Under the pieces are notes generated by a model, which made no database searches, was not told the origin of the DNA, and saw only the letters and a list, made by a program, of their open reading frames with translations. A stretch of DNA of 64,000 bases from Pseudomonas fulva (GTDB taxonomy: Bacteria > Pseudomonadota > Gammaproteobacteria > Pseudomonadales > Pseudomonadaceae): the NCBI RefSeq assembly GCF_023517795.1, contig NZ_CP082928.1:3782001-3846000 (forward strand), given 5' to 3'. Made by a program: the position numbers and the translations under genes. This document shows, one piece after another, positions 1 to 7,326 of this stretch; position 1 is the stretch's first letter; the number at the start of each line of letters is the position of its first letter.

Positions 1-115
1 CCCGAGGCCGGCTAACGTGCCGCGCCTTGCGCAAGAAGGCCTGCACGCTCGCGTAGAGAGCCACTTCAGTTGCAGCGCTCTGCTGATTCTTCTCGTCTGA
101 GACGAACCTTCGCAT
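1..115 (-). CDS. Possible 5' end of an unknown gene, cut by window edge
   Basis: An ATG at 115 (minus strand) opens a frame that stays open to the window edge for 38 codons, with a plausible amphipathic stretch (ALYASVQAFLRKAR). No convincing ribosome binding site precedes it and no family is recognised. It may be the start of a real gene running leftwards or a chance frame. On the plus strand another frame ends with TAA at 13-15, which could equally be the tail of an upstream gene. Confidence 0.2.
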   Translation of the reverse strand, partial: MRRFVSDEKNQQSAATEVALYASVQAFLRKARHVSRPR

Positions 116-329
116 CCGTAATCGGGATGTCTGTCAGCCGGGGCAACGTCCAGAAATTACGCTTTTTTTACGCGCCTGATGATTGTCCGCGCTCGATAAT
201 TCGCCGACATCCAGACGAGTTTTCACACCTCGGGATTCCCGGTATCCGAGGCGCGCCAAATGAACCTTTTTCCTGCCGCATCGCTGCATCTGCTCTTGGC
301 CCGCAATGCCGGGATGGCGGGAGGCGCCG
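116..329. other. Non-coding interval upstream of the response regulator
   Basis: About 215 bases with no supported gene. It contains a CCTCGG-N12-CCGAGG inverted repeat (228-251) that could be an operator. No kdpD-like sensor kinase is present directly upstream of the KdpE-like gene, which is where one would be expected in a kdp operon. Confidence 0.4.
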
Positions 330-1025
330 ATGAATGAGTCGCCGCGCATCCTGGTGATCGACGACGAGAAGCAGATCCGCAAGCTGCTGCGCATCAGCCT
401 CGCCAGCCAGTCGTTCACCGTGCTGGAGGCCGCCACGGGCGCCAAGGGCCTGACGCTGGCGGCGATCCAGGCACCGCACCTGGTCATTCTCGACCTCGGC
501 CTGCCGGACATGGACGGCAGCCAGGTGCTGCTCGAGCTGCGCGCCTGGTCGGCGGTGCCGGTGCTGGTGCTGTCGGTGCGCAACAGCCAGGAGGAGAAGG
601 TGCGCCTGCTGGACCTGGGTGCCAACGACTACGTCACCAAGCCCTTCGGCATCCAGGCGTTCATGGCCCGCATCCGTGGGCTGCTGCGCGCCTCGTCGGA
701 CGAGTTGGTGCTGCAGCCGGCCATCCGTGCGGGGCAGCTGTACGTCGACCTGTCCCAGCGCCTGGTGACCCTGCGCGGCGTGGCGATCAGCCTGAGCAGG
801 AGGGAGTACGGCGTGCTGGAGATTCTCGCCCGCAATCACGGCCGCGGCGTCACCGCCGAACAGTTGATCCGCCTGGTCTGGGGTGCCAGCCACCTGGGCG
901 ACAGCCGCAGCCTGCGCACGGTGGTCGGCCGGCTGCGCCAGAAGTTCGGGGACGACCCGGGTGCCCCGCGAGTGATCCAGACCATCGTGGGCGTCGGTTA
1001 CCGCTTGATCGATGAGGAGCACTGA
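330..1025 (+). CDS. KdpE-like OmpR-family response regulator (orphan)
   Basis: A 231-residue DNA-binding response regulator. The N-terminal receiver domain (about 1-120) has the acidic pair DD at 11-12, phospho-acceptor Asp55 in LDLGLPD and the conserved Lys in TKPFG. The C-terminal winged-helix domain (about 135-228) ends in GVGYRL. Phrases such as LDLGLPDMDG, WSAVPV and KPFGI resemble KdpE, the potassium-transport regulator. I chose ATG 330 because GGGAGG (319-324) lies five bases before it; an in-frame ATG at 306 lacks this. The stop codon touches the GTG start of the downstream recombinase, so the two are probably co-translated. No kdpFABC or kdpD is visible in this window, so its partner kinase and target are unknown. 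Confidence 0.85.
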   Translation: MNESPRILVIDDEKQIRKLLRISLASQSFTVLEAATGAKGLTLAAIQAPHLVILDLGLPDMDGSQVLLELRAWSAVPVLVLSVRNSQEEKVRLLDLGANDYVTKPFGIQAFMARIRGLLRASSDELVLQPAIRAGQLYVDLSQRLVTLRGVAISLSRREYGVLEILARNHGRGVTAEQLIRLVWGASHLGDSRSLRTVVGRLRQKFGDDPGAPRVIQTIVGVGYRLIDEEH

Positions 1026-1634
1026 GTGGCGAAGGCATCAACAACCAACGGCCCGGCGCCGGCAGCCGGGCGCGTGATCGGCTACGCCCGCCCCAGCCGC
1101 GAAGAGACCGATGCGCAGGCGCAGATCCTGGCGCTGCGAGCGGCCGGTTGTGGCCAGCTGGTCGAGGAGAAAGGCCAGCACGTCTGGCGCAACCGGCCGG
1201 AGCTGGCGCGCCTGCTTGGCGACATCCAGGCAGGCGACACCCTGATGGTCACCCGGCTCGATCGCCTGGCGCGCAGCACCCGCGACCTGCTGGAGATCGC
1301 CGAGCATGTTCACCTCACTGGCGCCCGGCTGGCCAGCCTCGCTGAGCCCTGGGTCAGCGGCGATGCCGGGGGCCAGCCGGTGCTGGCGGTGTTCGCCGGC
1401 ATCGTCGCCTTCGAACGCTCGCTGATCGTCGAGCGTACCAGCCTCGGCCGCGCAGCCGCCAAGGCGCGCGGCGTGCAATTCGGCGCCAAGCCGTGCCTGT
1501 CCGCAGAGCAGATCGTGCTCGCCAAGCAGATGATCGGGCAGGGCAGCTCGGTCAGCGAAGCCGCCAGCACGCTCGGCGTACATCGCTCGACGCTGTACCG
1601 GGCGCTGGGGCGGGTGAAGCAGCCCGCGGGCTGA
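1026..1634 (+). CDS. Serine recombinase (resolvase/invertase family)
   Basis: A 202-residue small serine recombinase of the Hin/Gin/Tn3-resolvase type. The N-terminal catalytic domain carries the nucleophile Ser24 in GYARPS (usually YxRVS), the conserved LDRLARST segment and the IVERT helix. The C-terminal end (about 155-195) is a helix-turn-helix for site recognition. It starts with GTG immediately after the TGA of the response regulator, an unusual pairing suggesting co-expression. No transposon ends or tnpA are nearby, and I could not find convincing hix- or res-like inverted sites beside it. The substitution of Pro for Val next to the catalytic Ser and a longer N-terminus are mild oddities. 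It may be a chromosomal invertase/resolvase relic or a specialised regulator. Confidence 0.85.
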   Translation: MAKASTTNGPAPAAGRVIGYARPSREETDAQAQILALRAAGCGQLVEEKGQHVWRNRPELARLLGDIQAGDTLMVTRLDRLARSTRDLLEIAEHVHLTGARLASLAEPWVSGDAGGQPVLAVFAGIVAFERSLIVERTSLGRAAAKARGVQFGAKPCLSAEQIVLAKQMIGQGSSVSEAASTLGVHRSTLYRALGRVKQPAG

Positions 1635-1648
1635 GCGGGCTGCCGCTG

Positions 1649-2164
1649 TCAAGAAGGGTGCGAGTCGGCCATCTCGGGCGAGGCGACGAGTCGGTCGAGC
1701 GCCTGCCGGTCCATCTGGTAGGCCACCCATTTGTCGTCGGGCTTGCCGCCCAGGCGGGCGTAGAAGGCTTGCGCGCGCGCGTTGCCGCGCAGCACATCCC
1801 ATTTCAGCCGCCCCGCACCCTTGCGCTGCGCCAGCAGGGCGATCCCCTGCATCAGCGCCTGGCCCAGCCCTGCGCGGCGATATCCTTCGCGGACGTACAG
1901 TTCCTTGAGCAGCAGGGTGGGGCGCAGATCGAAGGTGAAGGGGATTGCCAGCACCACGGCATAACCGGCCAGGTGGCCCCCGCCGTCGGCCACCAGCACC
2001 TCGCACCGGGCATCCGGGCCAAAGGCGCGGCTCAACAATGCCTGCTCATCGACCCTGAAGTCATCGAGGTAGTCCTCGAACCCGGCCAGCTCGCGCATCA
2101 TCGCGAGCAGCGCGGGTACGTCGCTCTGCTCGGCCGCTCGAACGGCATCGCAGGGGCTCAGCAT
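1649..2164 (-). CDS. GNAT-family N-acetyltransferase
   Basis: A 171-residue GCN5-related acetyltransferase of the diamine/amino-acid acetyltransferase type. The core shows LLLKELYVREGYRRAGLG (motif A, acetyl-CoA pyrophosphate loop) at about 87-104, and NARAQAFYARLGG (motif B) near 127-139. The substrate cannot be told from sequence. It follows the rhodanese gene on the same strand with a 7-base overlap, indicating an operon with translational coupling. Confidence 0.85.
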   Translation of the reverse strand: MLSPCDAVRAAEQSDVPALLAMMRELAGFEDYLDDFRVDEQALLSRAFGPDARCEVLVADGGGHLAGYAVVLAIPFTFDLRPTLLLKELYVREGYRRAGLGQALMQGIALLAQRKGAGRLKWDVLRGNARAQAFYARLGGKPDDKWVAYQMDRQALDRLVASPEMADSHPS

Positions 2165-2598
2165 GCGCAGGAAATGGCGCAGGCGGGCGCCGGTTGCGTA
2201 CCGCCGTCGCCAACCAGCGCCAAGCCCTCGTCGAGCCAGCCGGTCACCCCGCCGAGCATTTCCTTTACCCCGTAGCCAAGGCCGGCCAGGCGCAGGGCCG
2301 CGCGGTGGACGCCATTGCAGTGCGGGCCGGCGCAGTAGACGACGAACAGCGTCGAAGGGTCGAACGCTGCCAGCCGCTCGGCCGTGATGGTTCGCGTGGG
2401 GATATTGATGGCGCCCGGAACATGGCCGGCGGCATAGGCCTCGGGGCCACGCACGTCCACCAGCAGGTAGTCGACATCACCGGTTTGCTGGCTGCGGTGG
2501 ACATCCGAGCAGTCGGTTTCGAAACGCAGCCGATTGCCGAAGTGCGCCTGCGCTTCGGCACGGGAGGCGGCGGGGATTTCGCTGACAAGGCTTGGCAT
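2158..2598 (-). CDS. Rhodanese-like sulfurtransferase
   Basis: A 146-residue single-domain rhodanese. It has LLVDVRGPEAYAAGHVPGAI (about 44-63) and the active-site loop beginning with Cys in YCAGPHCNG (about 88-96), the persulfide-carrying cysteine. A clear GGAG Shine-Dalgarno lies before ATG 2598. It is divergent from the FtrA-type regulator, with 95 bases between the starts. This regulator-rhodanese arrangement is common in pseudomonads and suggests the regulator controls this gene. Confidence 0.88.
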   Translation of the reverse strand: MPSLVSEIPAASRAEAQAHFGNRLRFETDCSDVHRSQQTGDVDYLLVDVRGPEAYAAGHVPGAINIPTRTITAERLAAFDPSTLFVVYCAGPHCNGVHRAALRLAGLGYGVKEMLGGVTGWLDEGLALVGDGGTQPAPACAISCAC

Positions 2599-2693
2599 GG
2601 TGGTAGCTCCTGGTTGACGGAGCGCCCACTTTAGTTGGCGCCCCTGGCGCGCTACAGTGGCGAAATCGACGTTGACCGGTAGTTTTCCGCCAA

Positions 2694-3653
2694 ATGAACC
2701 GCGACCCAGGCCTGGTGGCCGTGCTGGCCTATGACGGCTTGTGCACCTTCGAATTCGGCATCGCCGTGGAGATCTTCGGCCTGCCGCGGCCGGAATTCGA
2801 TTTCCCCTGGTACCGGCACCGCATCGTCGCCGTGGACCCGGGGCCGATGCGTGCGCTGGGCGGCATTCAGGTAAGCGCCGATGCCGGTCTCGAGGCGCTG
2901 CGCGAGGCGCGCACGATCATCGTGCCGGGTTGGCGTGACCGCAACGAGCGGCCGCCGCAGCCACTGATCGATGGGCTGCGCAGCGCCCACGGCAGAGGCG
3001 CGCGGCTGCTGTCGATCTGCTCGGGGGTGTTCGTGCTGGCGGCTGCCGGCCTGCTGGATGGCCAGCGCGCCACGACCCATTGGCGCTACACGGATGAACT
3101 GACAGCCCGCTTCCCCACGATCGATGTCGACCCGGCGGTGCTCTACGTCGACAGTGGCCAGGTCATCACCTCGGCCGGTAGCGCAGCCGGCATCGATGCC
3201 TGCCTGCATCTGGTGGAGCGTGACTTCGGCGCCCATGTCGCCAATAGCGTGGCACGCCGCCTGGTGATGGCCCCGCAACGCTCCGGTGGGCAGGCCCAGT
3301 TCATCCCGGCACCGGTTGCCCAGGCGCCCAGGGACGATCTGTCCGCGGTGCTGGAGTGGGCACGCCAGCACCTCGGTGAGCCCCTGACCGTGAGCCAACT
3401 GGCGGCCAGGGCCTTGATGAGCGAGCGCACCTTCCTGCGGCGTTTCAGCGAGGCCACCGGCATGACGCCCAAACGCTGGCTGCAGCATGCGCGCATGGCC
3501 CAGGCCCGCTCGCTGCTGGAAAGCACGGGCCTGAACAGCGAACAGATCGCCGAGCGCTGTGGGTTCGCCTCGGTGGAAAGCTTTCGCGTGGCATTTCGCA
3601 AACTGGTCGGCCTGGCACCGTCGTTTTACCGCGAGCGCTTCGGGCAGCGATAG
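2694..3653 (+). CDS. ftrA: FtrA/GlxA-family transcriptional regulator (DJ-1/PfpI-like + AraC HTH)
   Basis: A 319-residue regulator. The N-terminal half (about 8-190) is a DJ-1/PfpI glutamine-amidotransferase-like sensor domain with ICSGVFVLAAAGLLDG around the nucleophile-elbow Cys and TTHWRY. The C-terminal AraC domain (about 215-315) has two helix-turn-helix motifs (VSQLAARALMSERTFLRRF and NSEQIAERCGFASVESFRVAF). Its divergent rhodanese neighbour is the arrangement usually annotated as FtrA. The inducer is unknown. The gene name is by family resemblance and context. Confidence 0.85.
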   Translation: MNRDPGLVAVLAYDGLCTFEFGIAVEIFGLPRPEFDFPWYRHRIVAVDPGPMRALGGIQVSADAGLEALREARTIIVPGWRDRNERPPQPLIDGLRSAHGRGARLLSICSGVFVLAAAGLLDGQRATTHWRYTDELTARFPTIDVDPAVLYVDSGQVITSAGSAAGIDACLHLVERDFGAHVANSVARRLVMAPQRSGGQAQFIPAPVAQAPRDDLSAVLEWARQHLGEPLTVSQLAARALMSERTFLRRFSEATGMTPKRWLQHARMAQARSLLESTGLNSEQIAERCGFASVESFRVAFRKLVGLAPSFYRERFGQR

Positions 3654-3810
3654 GCGCAGGTTGGGCGTTGGCTGGCATCCCGCCGCGCTGCCAGCCTTGG
3701 CTTTGCCGGTATCGGGAGCTGTCAGGGGGGCGAGATCGTCCGGACGGCATCTGCATAGGCCGGGTTGCTCCAGGCTCAGCCCCGACTATCGAACAGCCGG
3801 GCTGCGCTCT

Positions 3811-4575
3811 TCAGTTGTAGAAGCTTGAAGGCGCAACACCGAACTGCCGTCGGAACGCTGCGGCATAGGCGCTCTGACTGTCGTAACCGTGCTGCAGGGC
3901 CACTTGCAGCACGGGCCTGCCTTCGGCCAGGGCTTCCAGGGAGAGCAGCAGGCGTGCCTGTTGGCGCCAGCGGCCGAAGGTGATGCCGGTGCTGCCGAGA
4001 AAGCGGCGGTGAAAGGTTTTCGGGCTCATGGCCAATCGACCGGCCCAATGCTCGGCACCCTCGGCCTGCGCCGGGTTCTGGGTCAAGGCCAGGCAGACGC
4101 GGGCGATGCGCTCGTCATCCGGCCAGGGCAGGTGAAAGGGCAGCACCGGCAGGCTGCGCAGTTCGTCGAGGAGAAAACGCATCAGGCGGCCGTCCCGGCT
4201 GTCCGCACGGTACTGGGGCGGCACCAGGGTGGCGGCCAGGATCAGTTCGCGCAGCAGGGGCGATACATCAATCACGCAGTTGCCCGTGGGCAATCCTTCG
4301 ATGGCATCCGGGTTGACGAACAGGCTGCGCATGCAGGCCTTGCCGCGGATGCGCAGGGCATGCTCGACGCCTGCCTGTACCCACACGGCACGGGTCGGCG
4401 GTATCACCCAGCGGCCCGCCGGCGTTTCAACCACCAGTACCCCGGAAATGGCATAGATCAGCTGTGCACGCGGATGGTGGTGGGCGGGCACCTGATGGCC
4501 GCTGGGGTAATCGACAGCGACGCCGGTGACCGGCATCGCCCGGGATTCGTGGGGCAGTTGGCTGTGGTCGACCAT
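3811..4575 (-). CDS. AraC-family regulator with N-terminal cupin
   Basis: A 254-residue regulator of the NimR type. The N-terminal cupin carries HHHPRAQLIY (about 32-41), and the C-terminal AraC domain ends in SQSAYAAAFRRQFGVAPSSFY. It is transcribed divergently from the leuA leader/leuA. Two direct 12-base repeats 21 bp apart lie just before its start and probably form its operator. Genes of this subfamily usually control a neighbouring transporter or themselves; no transporter is adjacent here. Confidence 0.85.
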   Translation of the reverse strand: MVDHSQLPHESRAMPVTGVAVDYPSGHQVPAHHHPRAQLIYAISGVLVVETPAGRWVIPPTRAVWVQAGVEHALRIRGKACMRSLFVNPDAIEGLPTGNCVIDVSPLLRELILAATLVPPQYRADSRDGRLMRFLLDELRSLPVLPFHLPWPDDERIARVCLALTQNPAQAEGAEHWAGRLAMSPKTFHRRFLGSTGITFGRWRQQARLLLSLEALAEGRPVLQVALQHGYDSQSAYAAAFRRQFGVAPSSFYN

Positions 4576-4619
4576 GGGCGCGTCCAGGCTAGGCGGCTGA
4601 CCAGCTTAGCTGTGGTGAT

Positions 4620-4652
4620 GACCATTTGGCGATAACGACGGACCATTTGTCG
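4620..4652. promoter_or_regulatory. Direct-repeat operator candidate for the AraC regulator
   Basis: GACCATTTGGCG (4620-4631) and GACCATTTGTCG (4641-4652) agree at 11 of 12 positions and are exactly 21 bp (two helical turns) apart. This is the usual geometry of paired AraC-family half-sites. They sit 45 bases upstream of the AraC start and about 58 bases before the leucine leader, so either transcript could be affected. Binding is inferred, not shown. Confidence 0.55.
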
Positions 4653-4676
4653 TGAGTAGCCAGGCTTCTGCCGGCC

Positions 4677-4682
4677 TATGCT
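4677..4682 (+). promoter_or_regulatory. Possible -10 element for leuA leader transcript
   Basis: TATGCT lies 27 bases before the leader ATG and resembles a sigma-70 -10 box. No good -35 is present at 16-18 bp, which would fit an activator-dependent promoter. The assignment is weak. Confidence 0.25.
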
Positions 4683-4709
4683 GGGCGCCTGTCTTATCGG
4701 ATTCGCGCC

Positions 4710-4817
4710 ATGAACCTGCTGCTGCCCCCGCTAACGCTACCAGCCCTGAGCTTCGGCCGGGGTCTGTCGCCGCGTGTGCGGCGCCGACTTGCGATCTCCT
4801 CCAGATCCCGGCCTTGA
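4710..4817 (+). CDS. Putative leucine leader peptide (leuL-like)
   Basis: A 35-codon frame begins with ATG 4710 and reads MNLLLPPLTLPAL at its start. Eight of 35 codons are leucine, including three consecutive CTG and two CTA, the rarest leucine codon in GC-rich pseudomonads. It ends 63 bases before the start of a 2-isopropylmalate synthase, the first enzyme of leucine synthesis. That combination is the signature of ribosome-mediated attenuation. The codon run is at the very start, and the frame's end overlaps sequence that can pair with the downstream region. No ribosome binding site of normal strength is visible. Confidence 0.55.
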   Translation: MNLLLPPLTLPALSFGRGLSPRVRRRLAISSRSRP

Positions 4818-4846
4818 ACAGCCCGCCATGGCGGGCAGGGGAGATC
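4793..4846 (+). promoter_or_regulatory. Candidate leuA attenuator: alternative RNA hairpins
   Basis: A perfect 16-base palindrome (GCCCGCC|ATGGCGGGC, 4821-4836) follows the leader stop codon. Alternatively GATCTCC (4793-4799, inside the leader frame) can pair with GGAGATC (4840-4846), enclosing the palindrome, or with nearby AGATC (5-bp stem). Ribosome position could select among them. There is no T-run, so a classical intrinsic terminator is not evident; Rho- or translation-based control is possible. Confidence 0.35.
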
Positions 4847-4880
4847 GGCACCGCCCGTTCACCCGTTCGAGGTTCACCCC

Positions 4881-6563
4881 ATGTTGCGCAATCCGCAAAC
4901 CAAGTACCGCGCCTTTCCCCCTGTCGATCTGCCTGATCGTCGCTGGCCTTCCCGGCGTATCGCTCAAGCGCCGGTGTGGCTTTCCACCGACCTGCGTGAC
5001 GGCAACCAGGCACTGTTCGAGCCGATGAACCGGCAGCGCAAGCTGCAGCTGTTCGGCGAGCTGGTGCGCCTGGGTTTCAAGGAGATCGAGGTGGGCTTTC
5101 CGGCCGCCTCGCGTACCGACTTCGCGATCATCCGCCAACTGATCGATGAGGGCGGCATTCCCGATGATGTCACGCCGATGGTCATGACCCAGTTGCGCGA
5201 GGATCTGATCGACGAGACCGTGCGCGCCGTGGCTGGCGCGCGGCGGGTGATCGTGCACCTGTACAACGCCATCGCACCGGTGTGGCGGCGCGTGGTGTTC
5301 GGCCTTTCGGTGGACGAGGTGGAGCAGTTGGTGGTGCGCCACGTGCAACTGCTCAGGGACAAGGTGGCAGCGCACCCCGAGACCGAGTGGGTACTGCAAT
5401 ACTCCCCGGAAACCTTCTGCATGGCCGAGCTGGAGGTCTCCCTGCGCCTGTGCAACGCCGCCATCCGCACCTGGGATGCCGGCCCCGCTCGGCCGATCAT
5501 CGTCAACCTGCCGACCACGGTGGAAGTGGCGACGCCGAACGTCTTCGCCGACCAGGTCGAGTGGATACACGAGCGCCTGGAGCGCCGCGCGCATGTGGTG
5601 CTCTCGGTGCACCCGCACAACGACCGCGGCACCGGCGTGGCCTGTGCCGAGCAGGCGCTGCTGGCCGGTGCCCAACGGGTCGAAGGCTGCCTGTTCGGCA
5701 ATGGCGAGCGCAGTGGCAACCTCGACCTGGTTACCCTGGCGTTGAACCTCTACACCCAGGGCATCGACCCGGGCCTGGATTTCTCCGATATCGCCGGTGT
5801 GGCGCGGGTCGCCGAGACCTGCACGGGGCTGCCGATCCACCCGCGTCATCCCTATGTCGGCGACCTGGTATTCACCGCTTTCTCCGGCTCGCACCAGGAT
5901 GCCATCGCCAAGGGTTTCGCCGCGCAGGATCCGAATGGCATCTGGGAGGTGCCGTACCTGCCGATCGACCCGAAGGATCTGGGGCGCACCTACGACAGCA
6001 TCGTGCGGGTCAACAGCCAGTCGGGCAAAGGCGGTATCGCCTACCTGCTGCAGCGCGACCACGGCGTGTCGATGCCGCGGCGCATGCAGGTGGAATTCAG
6101 CGCCATCGTGCAGAAGCGGGCGGACAGCAGCGAAACGGAACTGACCAGCGCCGAGCTCTGGGAGCTGTTCCAGCGCCACTATCTGGCGCCCGCGCGCACG
6201 GGTGGCGAACTGGTCTATCTGGGCCACCAGCTGTTCGAGGCCGAGGCCGGTCAGGGCGTGCGGCTGGAGATCGCCCGGCCCGATGGTCGCCGACAGGCGC
6301 TGCAGGGCGTGGGTAATGGCCCCATCGACGCCGCCGTGGCTGCGCTCGGCCTGCCGATCCGCGTCGACAGCTACGAGGAACGCAGCCTGGGTGGCGGCGC
6401 TGGCGCCCAGGCTCTGGCCATGATCGAAGTGGCGTGGCCGGGTGTGCCTGGCTCGCGCTTCGGTGCCGGCAGCCATGGGAACATCGTCGTCGCCTCGATC
6501 CAGGCGTTGCTGGTCGCGGTGGCACGTTTCGACGACGGCGTGGAGCGGTTGGCCGCAGACTGA
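4881..6563 (+). CDS. leuA: 2-isopropylmalate synthase (LeuA, long proteobacterial form)
   Basis: A 560-residue enzyme that condenses acetyl-CoA with 2-oxoisovalerate, the committed step of leucine synthesis. The HMGL-like TIM barrel opens with STDLRDGNQAL (Arg39-Asp40), metal-binding His244 and His246 lie in HPHNDRGTG, and the FGNGERSGNLDL loop follows. The C-terminal allosteric (LeuA dimer) domain covers about 430-555. Length matches the family (about 555). Compared with the usual Pseudomonas LeuA as I remember it, this copy seems divergent, so it may be a second isozyme. The leucine-rich leader upstream supports leucine-responsive control. Confidence 0.9.
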   Translation: MLRNPQTKYRAFPPVDLPDRRWPSRRIAQAPVWLSTDLRDGNQALFEPMNRQRKLQLFGELVRLGFKEIEVGFPAASRTDFAIIRQLIDEGGIPDDVTPMVMTQLREDLIDETVRAVAGARRVIVHLYNAIAPVWRRVVFGLSVDEVEQLVVRHVQLLRDKVAAHPETEWVLQYSPETFCMAELEVSLRLCNAAIRTWDAGPARPIIVNLPTTVEVATPNVFADQVEWIHERLERRAHVVLSVHPHNDRGTGVACAEQALLAGAQRVEGCLFGNGERSGNLDLVTLALNLYTQGIDPGLDFSDIAGVARVAETCTGLPIHPRHPYVGDLVFTAFSGSHQDAIAKGFAAQDPNGIWEVPYLPIDPKDLGRTYDSIVRVNSQSGKGGIAYLLQRDHGVSMPRRMQVEFSAIVQKRADSSETELTSAELWELFQRHYLAPARTGGELVYLGHQLFEAEAGQGVRLEIARPDGRRQALQGVGNGPIDAAVAALGLPIRVDSYEERSLGGGAGAQALAMIEVAWPGVPGSRFGAGSHGNIVVASIQALLVAVARFDDGVERLAAD

Positions 6564-6663
6564 TCGCGTATTGGTTGCCAACAGGCCTCCGACGGTGGCG
6601 AGCAATTGGTATCGGGCGTTCCATGCTCCATACTTCGCCATCGTCTTGGAGGTGGAGTTGATC

Positions 6664-7317
6664 ATGCAAAAGCCTGGGGCTGGTACCCGAGCTGCTCAGG
6701 CAGACCGTACCCGAACGGCCATTCTCAAGGCGGCGGTCAAGGTGTTCAGCCGCCAGGGTTACGCCGGGGCGCGCACCGAGCAGATCGCCAGCCAGGCGCA
6801 GTGCAACGAGCGGATGATCTACTACTACTTCGGCAGCAAGGACGAGCTGTTCGTCAGCGTGCTGGAGCATATCTACGCCCAGTTCAACCGCGCCGAGGCG
6901 CGCCAGCGCTTCGACCTGGCGGATCCCCGGCAGGCGATCCGCGATCTGGTGGCCTTCACCTGGAACCATTACCTCAAGCACCCCGAGTTCATCACCATCC
7001 TGGGCACGGAAAACCTGTTGCAGGGCGTCCACGCCCGCAAGTCGAGCAACCTGCGGGCGCTATCGGGCACGGCGGTGGGGATGCTCGAACCCATCGTCAG
7101 GGCGGGCCAGCAGCAGGGGCTGTTTCGTGAGGACATCGATATCCGCCACGTGTACCTGATGATCGCCTCGCTCTGCTACTTCTATAACTCGAACCTGCAC
7201 ACCCTCAGCTGCTTTCTCGACGATGCGCTGGCCTCGCCGAAGGAGAAGCAGCACTGGCTGGCATTCATCTGCGACCTGGTGCTGCGCGGCCTGGCCCGAG
7301 CGGGCGAGGGCGTCTAG
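6664..7317 (+). CDS. nicS: TetR-family regulator of nicotinate hydroxylase, NicS
   Basis: A 217-residue TetR-type repressor. The N-terminal helix-turn-helix (about 20-65) includes GARTEQIASQAQCNERMIYYYFGSK. The C-terminal ligand domain contains NHYLKHPEFITILGTENL, as in RutR/NicS relatives. ATG 6664 is preceded by GGAGGTGGAG (6648-6657). It sits at the end of the nic cluster, convergent with nicB, the same place as nicS in P. putida, where NicS represses nicAB in the absence of nicotinate or 6-hydroxynicotinate. The assignment rests on synteny plus family. Confidence 0.88.
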   Translation: MQKPGAGTRAAQADRTRTAILKAAVKVFSRQGYAGARTEQIASQAQCNERMIYYYFGSKDELFVSVLEHIYAQFNRAEARQRFDLADPRQAIRDLVAFTWNHYLKHPEFITILGTENLLQGVHARKSSNLRALSGTAVGMLEPIVRAGQQQGLFREDIDIRHVYLMIASLCYFYNSNLHTLSCFLDDALASPKEKQHWLAFICDLVLRGLARAGEGV

Positions 7318-7326
7318 GCTGCGTCG

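Noticed and set aside
228..251. Inverted repeat CCTCGG-N12-CCGAGG as a recombinase crossover site
   Set aside because: Only six-base arms with no similarity to hix/res sites and no second copy found nearby; kept only as a possible operator.
134..1022. Long minus-strand frames opposite the response regulator
   Set aside because: They mirror the coding strand of a well-supported gene in GC-rich DNA, have low-complexity His/Gln/Arg composition and match no family.
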